From contig JAUCBN010000032.1 of the NCBI GenBank assembly GCA_035048815.1, positions 14,657,501 to 14,721,500 on the forward strand: DNA of 64,000 bases, written 5' to 3'. Source of the stretch: Abelmoschus esculentus (taxonomy: Eukaryota; Streptophyta; Magnoliopsida; Malvales; Malvaceae). The notes under the pieces are model-generated. The model was not told the origin of the DNA. It saw only the letters and a program-made list of their open reading frames with translations, and made no database searches. This document shows positions 43,262-55,440 of the stretch, one piece after another (position 1 is the stretch's first letter; the number at the start of each line of letters is the position of its first letter). The position numbers were made by a program, and so were the translations under genes.

Positions 43262-43280
43262 GGTCCAGTGGAGTCGCCAA
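43262..43280 (-). other. Ogre/Tat primer-binding site
   Basis: On the minus strand TTGGCGACTCCACTGGACC lies directly after the LTR terminus (TGTAGCAAC on plus, at 43282). TGGCGACTCCACTGG is the typical PBS of this lineage, reported as tRNA-Arg complementary. I could not check it against a tRNA. Confidence 0.75.
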
Positions 43281-45896
43281 CTGTAGCAACCCTCCTAAAA
43301 ACTTGGGTGTGATAAAAGGATTACTAATGAAAAAGGCTTTGATTTAAAAAAGGCTTTACTTAGAAAATATGAAAAGTTATAAATTAAAATTTTAAAAAAT
43401 AGGGAATTTGTGGATTGAAAATGAAATTGAAAATTTGGGGAATTAAAGTTGGATGAGGAATTAGGTTTTAGAGTTCAAAAATTTGGGTTGAAAATTGGGG
43501 GGTTTAAGTTTTAAAATTGGGAATTGGAAATTAAGAAACTGGAATTAAAAATCGGGGATGAAAACCTAGGGTTTTGAATATTAAAAGAGGATTTTGGATC
43601 TAAGGTTAAAATTGGGGGTAAAAGAAAAAACTTAAAGTCTGGAACTTGATTTGAATAAGTGAATTTGAAACTAGGTTTTTTTGGAAAATAATTTGGGGAA
43701 TTAATTAAGAAAACGGTTAGGAAGGTGGAGTTGCCACCCGCCATTTTTGGTAGATCGAACACCAAAAAACCAGAGATTTAAAATTAAGAGGGTTCGGGAT
43801 TCGGTTACGGTTAAAACGAGGATGAAATTTTGAACCGTCCAAAAATTGGTACCTTTGGCAAAATATTATCGTTTAATTAATTTTAGAATTTCCGATTTAA
43901 AGTGGTGTTAAATCAATTATTTATTTAAAAATTCGGGTATATTTTAAAGCCTCTTTACTCGAAGGTAGACGCATACACTGCCAACACTACGGTTGAAGAC
44001 GGGCTCGCTACGACCGAGCAAAGTATTAATTAATTCATTAATTAGGATGTTGATTGTGAATTCGATTGGATAAGGTGCGTGAAGGTAAATTCAACATAAT
44101 ATAAGAACGAATAAATAAATAAGTACAAACAAATAAGCAACATAAAGCATATCAATAAATTAAATAACTACAAAATAAAATACATGAGACAAGATAAACC
44201 CTAAGCAAAGACCCAACCAACACTGGAAAAGGACTAGATTGAAACAAAAACTAGAATTTGTGTTTAAAACAGTAATAAAAAAATAGTGAGGGACTGAAAA
44301 TTAATGACTAAAACAGAATCAAAAAGAAGACAAAGGGGTGATTTATGAAATAAACAGATTTTGAATTCAAAAGTGACTCTTAAAACATATAGGCCCTCAC
44401 ATCGTTATTTTGAAACGAGAAGGGACCTAAAAGAAGACTCAAGAGGGCAGAGGGACTGTGAAATAATTTAACCAAAACTTAAAGAAACGATTACATTTCA
44501 TAAAAGGACCCAATTAAAATATGCTTCAAAGTTTCAAGGACTTGAGGGGTAAAAACTTTGAGACGGAGGGGTTTAATGAGCCGAAATAAATCATTTCTTT
44601 AAAGGGCTTTGCATAAAACTTAAAAAAAGAAAACTTTGAGCCCTCTCCTCCAATCTCAGACTGAACTCAAAGAGAAACTAAGCGATTATCCCCTCTGTTC
44701 AAGCCTAAACCCAAAAACGAGCAAGAACATTCATAATGTTCTTGCTCTTAACCTAGAAAATTCCAATGAACACCAGATTCAGGTCGTATCAGCCGCCGTT
44801 TCCGACGGCCGACGAAGCAAAAGACAAGCTTTCCCTCTCTTTACAAAACCCTTATCCGATTTCAACCATCAAACTTAGAAAGGAAAACCGAAAAATAAAA
44901 AAAAAACTCTTCTTTTCGAAAAAACCGAAACTAGAGGAGAGTGTTGGATCTCTTGTTAAAATAAAAAAAAGGAGGGGCAAAGACCCATAATATCTCGGTT
45001 CACCCTTAATAGTGTGGCAGATGTGGGATTATCACTGAAGAAAGAGAAAAAGGCGGCCGACACTCCAAAAAGTAAAAAGAACTAACCATAAACCCTTTTT
45101 GCTAATGCAAGCTCGAAAAAGGTTGAAAGGAATACCTTTTGTCTATTCAAAATCTGAGCAATGTTCGAATGGTTTATAATTATTAGGGGTTTCTTCTTTA
45201 TACCAATTTGATTACACGAGAAAAAAGGATTTTTATGGTTCTAGGAGTCCTTTTTGTTTGTATTCATGTGTCTCCCTGATCCTTTCCCCTTGTCTGCTAT
45301 AATCTTCTAAAAATTTCTAGTTTTGGTTCTTCCTTCATACCATTGGTGTTGTATTTCTGTTACTAATGTTTGGCTTATTTTGCATATTCGAATGACGATC
45401 AGAAGGGAAAACTGATGCATTGGATGAATGTAGGATCATCGAATTCGTCGGCGATGATGGCAATCATCCTAATCGGTGCGTATGGTGGCCGGAGTAGCTG
45501 AAGCGTTTCTAAGATTTGAATCTTCTGACGTGTGGGCTGCACGTGCGCGTGGAAGGAGCTCGGAGGGCACGCGTGTCATGCCTGAACCTTATGGACCCTT
45601 CGTCCTTGCGTTTGTAACCGTTCTTAGATCTGGTCCCAGATCTAACGGTCCAGATTGGGCTGCGCGGAAGAGGGGAGACAGATTAGTCTAGTGTTTCATG
45701 TTGTAACCGAGTTCGGGCCTTGCTATTAAACTGTGTAATTAAATTAAATTTGGGTTTTTATTTTAATTATTTGTTGGGTTTTGTATTTATAATAAAACTG
45801 AGCTTTTAAATATATTTGTAAATGAACTTTTATAAAGATATTTGGGCTGGTGTTTATTTATTTTGAGTTATTTATTTAATTATCTTATATAATAAT

Positions 45897-47304
45897 TGTT
45901 GCGTGTAAAAATAGCACAATTCTGTGCAAGTGTACACGTCAAGTAATAAGTGATAAGTATCTATCGAGTATCATGTCCTCGAGGATTGGTGTACTTAATA
46001 TATCTTCTTTTACCTTCTTGCTCTATAAAGGAAATAAAATAAAGACACAAGTAGTTGAGTTTTGATTAAACTAAATAAAGTAATTAAAGAAAGCTAAATA
46101 GACTGAGATCAAATTGAGAAAAAGGGTAGGATCCAGTTGTGTTGTATAGTGGACTTGATTGATTTGTTTCTTTCTAATGCAATTGTACTATATTGTCTCG
46201 GCAGTACTGCAGATTACTGCCTCGACAACGATAGTGTTTGTCTGCCACGGCAATCTCTTGTTCTTGGGCAGATTTACCAAAGTTCGACAAAGTGTCCTTT
46301 GATGGTTTCGCTTTTCTCTAAGTCGAAACATTGTTGATGACTAGTCCTTGATGATACCTCCCAACGTTAATCAATTATAACCAATAACCAATCTCACACT
46401 TCTTTTAGCCGCTAAAACTCTAACCTATCCCTAGGCCAAGTTAGTATTTTCCAATCAAGTCAAATATCGTACTTACTCCTTTCGTGAATCTAACTCTCCC
46501 GAGTCTAGATAAATAGATTACTCACAAACTTCTCTCCCGAGCTTGGATGCAAGAACAAAAAATGGCAAAGAGTAAACAAACTTTGAAATTGATGAACAAA
46601 AGATACAATCTCTTCTCACTAATACTCAACAACCTTCACCTAAACCCTAAAGAAATAAAACAAAAGAAACTCTAAATTCTAAGATGAACTCCCTAGTCTC
46701 CGAAATTGATGATCTCTCTTCCTTGGGCGACTATGGTTTATATAGGTTTGGCCTAGGGTAAACCTTTCCTAAGTAGGAATACAACATGGAGTAAAACACA
46801 AGTTAAGTATATAAATAAAAATATTTTTTTATTTTTAAGTTTATTCCTATTAAGATTCTTTTCCCGCGTGGCCTTTGACCTTTACTTTTCGTGTGTTTCC
46901 TAGTTCCGATTTCTGTGCCGCTTGTATTAAAATACCATTTTATTTTTCTCTTCAGATCGTCTATCATATCAATATTTTCTTTTTCGATGCTGCCGTGGCA
47001 ACAGGTCCTGTCGTGGACTCAAAATGCTGCCGAGGCAGGTTCTTTTCTGCATTTCAGATTCAGCTTCTAGCATCCATTTTCTTGTTTGGCAATTCCTATG
47101 ATGCAGTTTCCTGTCTAAGAAATAAAACCATCAAATGCATCTGTTTTATGCCAATAATAGATAAATTCATGAAATCCGTATTCGGATAGTGAAATATAGA
47201 AAATACACAGAAATATCCATTATCGCCTCTAATTTTGTTTTTATTAGCTAGCAATAATCGAGTGGGAAAATAATATAAAATATGAAAACTTTTGGGCACT
47301 CATC

Positions 47305-47305
<1 letters not shown>
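45897..47305 (-). repeat. Solo LTR of the Athila-B family
   Basis: TGTTGCGTG...CACTCATCA on plus, 1409 bp, with ATAAT at 45892-45896 and 47306-47310. Same family as 53191-54561 and 52334-55043: shared GTGTACACGTC, ATCGAGTATC and CCTCGGCAG-rich segments. No internal region, so it is a solo LTR, the usual product of LTR-LTR recombination. Confidence 0.9.

Positions 47306-47357
<52 letters not shown>
47306..47357. repeat. (ATA/AAT)n microsatellite
   Basis: About 17 uninterrupted trinucleotide units beginning at the solo-LTR target duplication ATAAT. The low-complexity target weakens the duplication evidence slightly. Confidence 0.95.
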
Positions 47358-47361
<4 letters not shown>

Positions 47362-47745
47362 AATAATGAGAAATATAATAATAAGTAAAAATATTTGAAT
47401 AATAATAATTAAAAATAGAACTTAAACAATAATAACCTAAATAACAACCAATGAGGAAACACAAAATGTAGTAGCATACATAATTTTAAAATAAGAAGAT
47501 AATAAAATACCTATAATATTTTTGTTTAATTTACATGTATAATTATAATACGAATGGTAGGAATAAAAAGCCTAATATCTATATCTATCTATATCTATAT
47601 ATTACAAAATTAAGGGGAAAGGAAAATAAACGTATATTTGGAATATTTTTTATTTTTTGAAAGCCTAATAATTACGAGCCCGTTATTCGAATAAGACAAG
47701 AATTTAAATCCAGGTTTAATACCCCGGATAAAATTAGTGATTACA

Positions 47746-48016
47746 CGAAGAATAACTTGTTTTAACTCAGAGTTCCTTGGAACATAGTAACGACCTCGGA
47801 AACACAAAACTCCATCTTGTCAATAGAAAAGTCCTGAGATGATCCCTTATTAACCTCTGCAATACGATGAACCAAAAATGGATCATGGAGTTGCTCAGCC
47901 TGAATATCAGATATCAGAGTAGGAACAACATAGAGCTCCGCCAATAGATTGCCATCCTCAAACAAACTCATCCGAGCAAACAGAGCTCTCAAATCAAAAA
48001 TGGCATTGCAACTCAA
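47746..48016 (-). pseudogene. Level-2 gypsy: RNase H end and start of integrase zinc region
   Basis: Frame 47762-48016 and the first residues of 47610-47807. The segment ELYVVPTLISDIQAEQLHDP and CFRGRYYVPRNSELKQVIL match the Tekay stretch before the HHCC module. Homology stops exactly at 47746, where the Ogre LTR starts. Confidence 0.8.
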
Positions 48017-48265
48017 AGCATCCGCAACGACATTAGCTTTACCAGGATGGTAATCAATCTCACAATCATAATCTTTCAGAAGCTCTAACCAACTTCGTTG
48101 TCTCAGATTAAGCTTCTTCTAAGTAAGAAAGTACTTCAGACTCTTATGATCTGTGAAGATGAAACACTTCTCTCCATTGAGGTAGTGTCTCTAGATTTTA
48201 AAAGCAAAGATCATTGCCGCTAACTCCAAATCGTGGGTCGGATAGATACACTCATGCGGTTTTAA

Positions 48266-49200
48266 CTAGTAGGAAGCATAAGCCACTACCTTCCCATCCT
48301 GCATCAAAACACAATCCAAACCGGTGTACGAGGCATCACAGTAAACCGTATTGGGTTTCCCCGACTTTGGCTGTGTCAGAACTGGTGCCTCTGCCAGAAC
48401 AAATTTGAGTTTCTCAAAACTCGCCTGCTGAACCTCAGACCAAGAGAACGAAACATCTTTCCTCAGAAGTTTAGTTAACGGGGCAACAATAGAGGAAAAG
48501 CCCTCAATAAATCTCTGATAATACACGACCAATCCTAGAAAACTACGGACTTCTGCCACATTCTTGGGTTGCTTCCATTCCATAATAGCCTCATTTTTCT
48601 TCAAGTCAACCTGGATACCCTTAGTTGAAACAACATGACCCAAAAACACAACCTCAGAAAGTCAAAACTCACATTTACCGAATTTAGCATAAAGTTGTTT
48701 CTCTCTGAGTCTACAATACAATACGGAGATGCTGCTCGTGCTCATCCTCAGATTTGGAATAGACAAGAATATCATCGATAAAAACCACAACAAATTGATT
48801 TAGGTAGGGTCAAAACACTCTATTCATCATGTCCATGAATGTTGTAGGGGAATTTGTAAGACCGAAAGGCATTACCAGAAACTCGTAGTGTCCATAACGA
48901 GTCCGGAAAGCTGTTTTGAACACATCAGAATCCTTAACCTTGAGTTGGTAATAACCATATCTTAAGTCTATCTTAGAGAACACAAAAGCTCCTTGGAACA
49001 GGTCAAACAGATCATCGATACGGGGAAGAAGGTACTTGTTCTTGATTGTCAACTTGTTCAACTTCCGATAATCAATGCACAGACGAGGAGACCTATCCTT
49101 ATTTTTAACAAACAGAACCGGATCTCCCTACGGAGAAATACTGGGTCGTATGAAACCTTTATCCAGAAGTTTCTGTAACTAAACCTTGAGTTCCTTAAGC
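48266..49200 (-). pseudogene. Level-2 gypsy: reverse transcriptase and RNase H
   Basis: Frames 48810-49061 and 48266-48649, plus coding between them. RT: LRYGYYQLKVKDSDVFKTAF, RYGHYEFLVMPFGLTNSPTT. The catalytic FIDDILVYS lies at about 48757-48783 in a third frame, so both aspartates survive. Thumb and connection: MFLGHVVSTKGIQVD, FLGLVVYYQRFIEGFSSIVA. RNase H begins TVYCDASYTGLDCVL. RNase H continues to about 48020 in broken frames (the TDHKSLKYF region). At least three frame changes. Confidence 0.85.
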
Positions 49201-49405
49201 TCTTTCGGGGTCATCCGATACGGTGCCATAGAAACTAGAGTAGTCCCGGGATACAACTCAATACCAAACTCCACCCCCTCTTGCTTAGAGAGTACTCATA
49301 GTAACTCTTCTGGAAAACATCAGGGAATTCACACACCACACGGATCTTATTCATTCCGGAATCAGATTGCCTCGGGTCAAGAATATATGAAAGATAGGCC
49401 ACAGA

Positions 49406-49885
49406 TCATTTCCTGATCCTCTTTTCAGCTTTAAAAGCAGAAATAACATTGGACGGAAACCCTCTACGCTCATCGATAAGGGTTACCTCACAGTCATCAG
49501 AAGTTCTCAGAGTTGCCCTCTTATGCTCACAGTCTAGAGTAACACGGTGAGCTGATAGCCAATCCGTCCCTAGAATCAGATCAAACTCCTCAAATGGCAA
49601 CTTCATCAGATTAGCAAGAAAGATTTCCCCTTAGACCTTAAGAGGATATTCTTTATAAACTTTGGTAACCTCCACAAGGTTACCTATAGGACTATAAACA
49701 AAAATAGAACTACCGTTATCCTTTACAAGAATTTCCATGTATCCCGATACAGAGCTAAAAACATACGAGTGTGTCAACCAATTATCTGACATTACGAAAA
49801 AGGAAATAGCATGAACAGAAAAAGTATCGGCAATGACGTTTGGCTCATCCCGGTCCTCTTGCCTCCTTGTAGCATAAACTAACAC
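49406..49885 (-). pseudogene. Level-2 gypsy: retropepsin
   Basis: Frames 49631-49885 and 49406-49606. The segment MSDNWLTHSYVF occupies the place of the usual IDSGSTHSYV active site, so the catalytic D-S-G is destroyed. The second frame has KLPFEEFDLILGTDWLSAHR, the conserved ILGxDWL block. Homologous to 11733-12455 of the complete Tekay. Confidence 0.8.
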
Positions 49886-50029
49886 GGGCTGAAATCCTTC
49901 TGATCTGGTAGATCCTCTGAACTGACTAGGTTTACCTCTACCACCTATATCAGATGCGGGAAGTCTACCTTGACCTCTTCCCCCTACAAGGTTCTGAACT
50001 GATTCCTGAGATTACCCCAAAGTATAACC

Positions 50030-50931
50030 AGACTGAGGGGACACTAGACAGTCCCTGAGACGGTGATCATAAGAACCACAACAGAAACGTACTCCACTCT
50101 GCATACAACACTCTCCTGAATGTCACTTCTTATAGAATGAACATTGTGGCAAGGCTCGAGTACTAGTGGATCCAGCTCCACTAGCAGCAAGAACAACAAA
50201 CGTTGTTAGTCCAGCTCGTACAGAACTCTGTGGCTCAAACTCATCACGGCCCCTCTTCCGAGACTAGAAACCTTAAATCTATTATACAGAAGCCGTAGGC
50301 TATCGTCTAGACCGATCATGACCCTAAGATTCTAGCTGAACCCTCAAAGCTTCATTTCTCTCATCCGTCCTACCACGCCGAGTGAGCATATTATACTCTA
50401 TGTCGTGTTGGGTGGCTACAACAATCTTTAGCGGCACCCAAAGTCCTTTTAAAAAGTGATCACACTTCTTTTTCTCGGTCGAAACAATTCGTGAAACATA
50501 CTGTAGTAGGTGAAGGAGCTTAATCTCATAGTCGTTCACTGACATATCATTCTGCTGAAGGTTCAGGAAGTCCTCTCGGCATTTAGCCATGTACTCAGGC
50601 CTCACATATTTTTCCTTAAAAGCTTGCATGAAAAACTCTCAGGTAATCTTATCTGAAACAGTAACTCTTTCCTCTGCCTCCCACAGTTCAGGGCTTCAAC
50701 TTAAAGCAAAGATATGGCTACCCTCAGTTTCCTATCAGAAGGGTAGTTCATCTCCATAAATAAATGCTGAAGCTTCTTCAGCCAGTATTCTGCATCTACT
50801 GGGTCAGTACCGGTCATACCATCGAACATAGTCATGCCAACAGCCAGAAACTCTATAGAAATGGGTTTCCTAACATCCTCATTCTGTCGAAGATAACGAA
50901 TCAACTCCATATGCATGGTAACAGAATCCAA
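50030..50931 (-). pseudogene. Level-2 gypsy: gag
   Basis: Frames 50701-50931 and 50324-50629 contain DGMTGTDPVDAEYWLKKL, FKEKYVRPEYMAKCREDFLN and LQQNDMSVNDYEIKLLHL, the Retrotrans_gag core. Near 50050-50150 a decayed double zinc knuckle (HSGECC, then CCGSYDHRLRDC) mirrors the one at 12370-12455. Start codon near 51160 is uncertain. Confidence 0.8.
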
Positions 50932-51350
50932 ACCAACAGTCTCGCTATCTCCAAATGCATGTGATCTCTCACTTTGGACCGGCTGATCAACCTCGGCTTG
51001 CTGAGCCTCGGTCTGAACCTCAGGTAAATCCCCTCTCCTACATCTTGGACTAAACTCTGATCCTGTGACCGGTCCACAAGATATGGGACATCACTAGTAT
51101 ATCCAGCAGAACGACCTCGGCCACGACCTCTCCTAGTCGCTAAACGTGTACTCCTACGAGTGGCATAGTAGAGTATCTACAAAAGGACAGACAGAATCTT
51201 ATATTAGATTCGATACTTGGAGAATTATTCAAAATATTTTAGAAAATTTAAAATACGAGTCAAAACAAGAATTTGGACTTTCAGGTAAAATTGACAAACT
51301 CATTTTCAAATGAAAAATGATTTTGGACCACACAGTCCGAGGGTTAAACC

Positions 51351-51364
51351 TGACTCTAATACCA
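51351..51364 (-). other. Level-2 gypsy: primer-binding site
   Basis: On the minus strand TGGTATTAGAGTCA, a two-base variant of the initiator-Met tRNA PBS TGGTATCAGAGC, five bases inside the LTR end at 51370. Confidence 0.8.
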
Positions 51365-52333
51365 TTAAATGTAACCCCTAAAATTAACCTAATTTCTTAG
51401 ATTATAAGTTAAGGTTTACGTTATGAAAAACTTATTTCGTAAGTTAGGGTTTATGTAATTTAAATATAATAATTCCGATAAATTATTAAAGAATTAATAA
51501 TTTAAAACACTGAAAATACTTTGATATAAAATAATTCAAGATTCAACCCATATCTTTAAATAAATATTCCAAAACCAAATAATTATTCAAAGTCGGGTAC
51601 ATAAATTATTAACTGAAAATAAATACAAGTCTAAAACATTAAAACGTACTGATTAGCATAAATAAAGATTTCAACAGTCCTCCAAGTATCGATGCCTAAA
51701 TCGAGTATTTGAAACAGAAACTGAGAGGGTGTAAGCTAGGAGCCTAGTGTGCTCTAGTATGTAGAAAACAGGAGCACAGTAAAGAATTAAACAGATGAAA
51801 TAGTGTATGCATGCTATGCACCCTAACTCCGAACACCAGTAGAAGAATAGGTTCCCCTAAACCAATCTAACTCCATCACACCAACAGAAGTGGAAACTCG
51901 AACCGTAGGTGAAGCCACTGAACAGAAGTGGTACTTTGACCCGAAGGTGAATCCACTAATCAAAAATGAATATATCACTAACTTCCCCGTACAGAACAAT
52001 CCAACCATATGCAATGTAATGTACAGATACAAAATCAGAATACGTGTCTTATAATCTAACAGGAGGCATGCATGGTAATTTCAGAATTAGATATGTAATT
52101 ACATGATGATGCATGATCATACAAAATTTAACAGAAACTGCACATAGAGAATAACAAAATTGAAGGAAGAGAACACACCTGATGTAGAGAGCTAAACATC
52201 GAAAGTGACGTCTACTGGACTCGACTCTACCACTAGAACGAGCGATTGTAAAATCTACGAATAAAAAAATATTAGACACACTACTATGCCACTATACCGG
52301 TAAGTAAACTAAACATAAATAAACTGAAGCTCA

Positions 52334-55043
52334 TGATGGGTGTAAGAAGTGCGCAATTAGTGCAAGTTTACACGTTAAATAATAAAGTGATAAGTAATTT
52401 ATCGAGTATCGTCTCCTCAGGGATTGGTGTACTTAATATGCTTCCTTCAGTCCTCTCGCTTCTGTAAAATAAAAGTAAAAACACAATTTAGTTTGATATC
52501 GAATTAACTAAATAAACTAAACTGACTAAGGTAATATCAAATATGAGAGAGAGGGTAGGACCCAGTTGTGTTGTATTATGGATTCGATTTATCTGCTTTT
52601 GTTCCAATGTAATTGCACTGCACTGCCTCGGTAGTACTGCAGATACTGTCTCGGCAGCGACAATGTTTTCTGCCGCAGAAATCCCTTGCTTTTGGGCAGA
52701 TTTACCAAAGTTCGGCAAAGTATCCTTGTATGGCTTCGCTTATCCCTAAGTCGAAACACTGTTGAAGGTCAATCCTTGATGATACCTCCCAGCGTTAATC
52801 AATTATAACCAACAACCAATCCCATACCTCTTTTAGCCGCTAAAACTCTTAACCTATCCCTAGGCCGAGTTAGTATCCTCCAATCAAGTTGAATACCTTA
52901 CTTACTCATTTTGTGAGTCTAACTCTCCCGAGTCTAGACAAATAGATTACTTACAAACTTCCCTTTTAAGCTTAGAAGCAAGAACAAAGAATGCCAAACA
53001 GTAAGGAAACTTTGATATTTTATTGCATTGAAATAAGAATCAAAATACAATCTCCTCTCACAAATACTTAACAACCTTCACCAACACCCTAAGAAAGCTT
53101 AGAATATGTTGGGAAGAATTGTTCCTAAAAACTCTCTCAAAATTCGGCGATCTAGATCTCTCTATCTCTCTTTTCTAACCCCTAAGAAGCTAATAGGCGT
53201 CGTATAAGCGCTATTTGAGTGCAAGTGTACACGTCGTCAAGTAATAAAATGATAAGTATATCGTGTATCGTCTCTACAGAGATTGGTATACTTAATATGT
53301 CTTCCTTCGTTCTCTTGCTCCTGAAAATAAAGTAAAAACACAAATAAAATGGTTTGTTTTATCTAACTAAATAATTAAATAACAAAACATAAAATAAAAA
53401 GGGTTGAGAACGATTATAGAGAAAGTGGGTAGGATCCAGTTGCGTCAATTAGTGGATTCAATTGATCTTCTTCTTGTCCAATGCAATCGCACAACACTGC
53501 TTCGATAGTACTGCAGATACTGCCTTGGCAATGTTGGTGTTCTTCTGCCACGACAATCTCTTACTCGTGGGTTGAAGTATCAAAGTTCAGCAAAGTTTCC
53601 GTAAGTGACTCCGCTCATCTCTGAGTCAAAGTGTTGTTGATGCCCAATCCTTGACGATACCTCTCGGCGTAAACCAAAGATAACCACCAACCAATCCAAC
53701 ATTTCTTTTAACTGTTGAAACTCTTAACCTATCCCTTAGTGCCTCCACAAGGGTATAGGCCGAGTTAGTTTCGACGATACTGCACTTATCCCTTTCGTGA
53801 ATCTACACCTCTCGATGCTAGATAAATAGATTACTTGCAAACTTCCCTCTCGGGCTTGGATACAAGAACAAAGAATGGCAATAGGATAAGCAAACTTTGA
53901 TTTTATTGCATAGGAACAAAATTACAAGAATCAATCTCCTCTCACTAATATCGACAACCTTTACCTATCCCTAAGAAATTTAGACATGTTATCGTGTAAG
54001 TACAATTCTTAGGGAGGAAGGGTTTTCTCTACAAATCGGCTCTCTTAGACAATATGGTCGACTATGATATTTATAGTCTTAACCTAGGGCAAACCTTTCC
54101 TAAATAGACTTCAACTTAGAGTAGGGAACAAGTCTTCTTCAAGGATTCTGATATTTCCAAGTTTGCCGCCTTCTAGAAGGGTGTTCTCGCTTGGTCTTTG
54201 AATTGGGCTTTTAGCACGCTAACCTTGTCCCATTGATGCGTTGTGTCTTCCAGAATATTCTTTATATTTTTATCTTTTAATGCGCCTCCATTGTTGGTGC
54301 TGCCACACTGGATTCTGACGCGACCATGATTCTGCCTCGGCCTCAACACAGCTTCTCTGCCGCTTCAGCACTGGATATTCCTGCATATACAGAAATTGTA
54401 ATAATATTTGTATTCTCTATAAATATTAATTTTGTATGTGGTGATAACAAAATATCCAATATTTGAGCAAAGATTACATGATTCGGTTCAAGTGGGTGTA
54501 TATTAGATGCATAAAGTACCATAAGAAGGGTAGTAAATAATTGTCTTTTAGGCACTCATCAGACGGCTATGCCTTATATAGGCTTGGCCTAGGTCAAACA
54601 TTTTCTAATTAAAGTATAACTTAGAGTAGGGAACAAGTTGTGCACATAGGGTAAATATTTCCAAGTTTGATCTTCTAGAAGGTTTTATCCCGCGTGGCCT
54701 TGTCCTTGGGCTTTTCTTGTGTTGTTCAGCTCCGAATCTTGGGCTTCTTGCACAGCAACGTTCTCCTTATTTTTCTTCTTCAATTGTCAGCCATATTGCC
54801 TTTTTCATCTCTGTTGCCTCGGCATCAGGTCCTGCCTCGGCCTCATTCTGCTACCTCGGTAGTACTTATTCTTGCAAAGATAAGAGAATGTAGTAAAGTA
54901 CGCCTTTTCCACAAATATAATCTTTAAAAGTATAATCTCTAAATATATCATATTAAACTCAAGCATTGGTTCAAGAAGGTGTAGAATTAATGATAAGTTC
55001 CCATGAAAAGTGTAGAAAGTGATAGTGAGTTGAGCACTTATCG
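52334..55043 (-). repeat. Solo Athila-family LTR with a second solo LTR inside
   Basis: Starts TGATGGGTG and ends CACTTATCG (expected CA reads CG), with GCTCA at 52329-52333 and 55044-55048. Without the inner LTR it is about 1.34 kb. Shares GTTTACACG, ATCGAGTATCGTC and CCTCGGTAGTAC blocks with 45897-47305. Confidence 0.9.
53191..54561 (-). repeat. Solo Athila-B-type LTR nested in another solo LTR
   Basis: TAATAGGCG (TG changed to TA)...CACTCATCA, 1371 bp. Its ends match the Athila-B LTR: GCGCTATTTGAGTGCAAG and GCATAAAGTACCAT are shared. Flanks GAAGC (53186-53190) and GACGG (54562-54566) agree at three of five bases, so the duplication is decayed or absent. The surrounding LTR is collinear with 45897-47305 when this segment is removed. 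Confidence 0.85.
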
Positions 55044-55309
55044 GCTCACGTACGTGTCCCGATGACTGTTGAACAGGAGGGCTTCCAAGAGGAGGAGGTA
55101 AATGCTCGGTTCAGAATCCACGTCACTTGAAACAGACAGAAACCGATTCAGAATCCGATAAAGATAATTCTCAAATAAGCATTCAAACTTAAAAGGCCTA
55201 AAAATTATACTTTGGGATCGAATTTTGAAAAATGAACTACGCCATCAAACTCAGGACATCGAAAAACATAAAGTGGGTCTAGGTCAAAAAACTTAACGCT
55301 GACATCAGT

Positions 55310-55440
55310 ATTAGTCAACACTGACGTCGGCATATGATGTCAGCATTAGCGACATCAACAGAGATGATATCAGTGGTGACTTCAGCAATGACGTAAGCAT
55401 TAACATCAATAATGACGTCAATAGAGACGTCATCCGGGTT
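55310..55440. repeat. Short GACGTCA/CATCAG repeats
   Basis: A cluster of about ten imperfect copies of 9-12 bp phrases such as TGACGTCRGCAT and GACATCA within 130 bp. Possibly a regulatory or slippage-generated repeat in the level-2 LTR. Confidence 0.6.

Larger units (their letters stand above)
39471..47745 (-). mobile_element. Ogre/Tat element, right portion (gag N-terminus, ORF1, PBS, LTR)
   Basis: Continuation of the element at 1-4977 beyond Athila-A. Right to left: LTR (43282-47745, with a solo LTR inside), PBS, leader, ORF1 and gag N-terminus. The LTR has TGTA...TACA ends, and the flanking sequence at 47746 is integrase-region coding of another gypsy element on the same strand, so this element was inserted there. 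The 5-bp flank CGAAG (47746-47750) is the predicted target duplication; the other copy is outside the window. Confidence 0.8.
43282..47745 (-). repeat. Ogre/Tat 5' LTR, interrupted by a solo Athila LTR
   Basis: Starts TGTAGCAACCC at 43282 and ends GATTACA at 47745, where integrase-type coding of another element resumes. Removing the solo LTR and its duplication leaves about 3.05 kb, in range for this lineage. It contains a G/A-rich region (43370-43780) with many GGGG runs, and a GC-richer segment at 45430-45700. Plus-strand frames at 44636-44878 and 45476-45691 have no recognisable domain. The right end is inferred from the junction because the other LTR is outside the window. Confidence 0.7.

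Noticed and set aside
44636..45691. Plus-strand frames in the Ogre LTR, including a GC-rich one at 45476-45691
   Set aside because: No domain, start context or conservation evidence. They lie inside an LTR whose ends and PBS are identified.
47306..47357. Trinucleotide repeat as a functional element
   Set aside because: Ordinary AAT microsatellite in AT-rich DNA at an insertion site.
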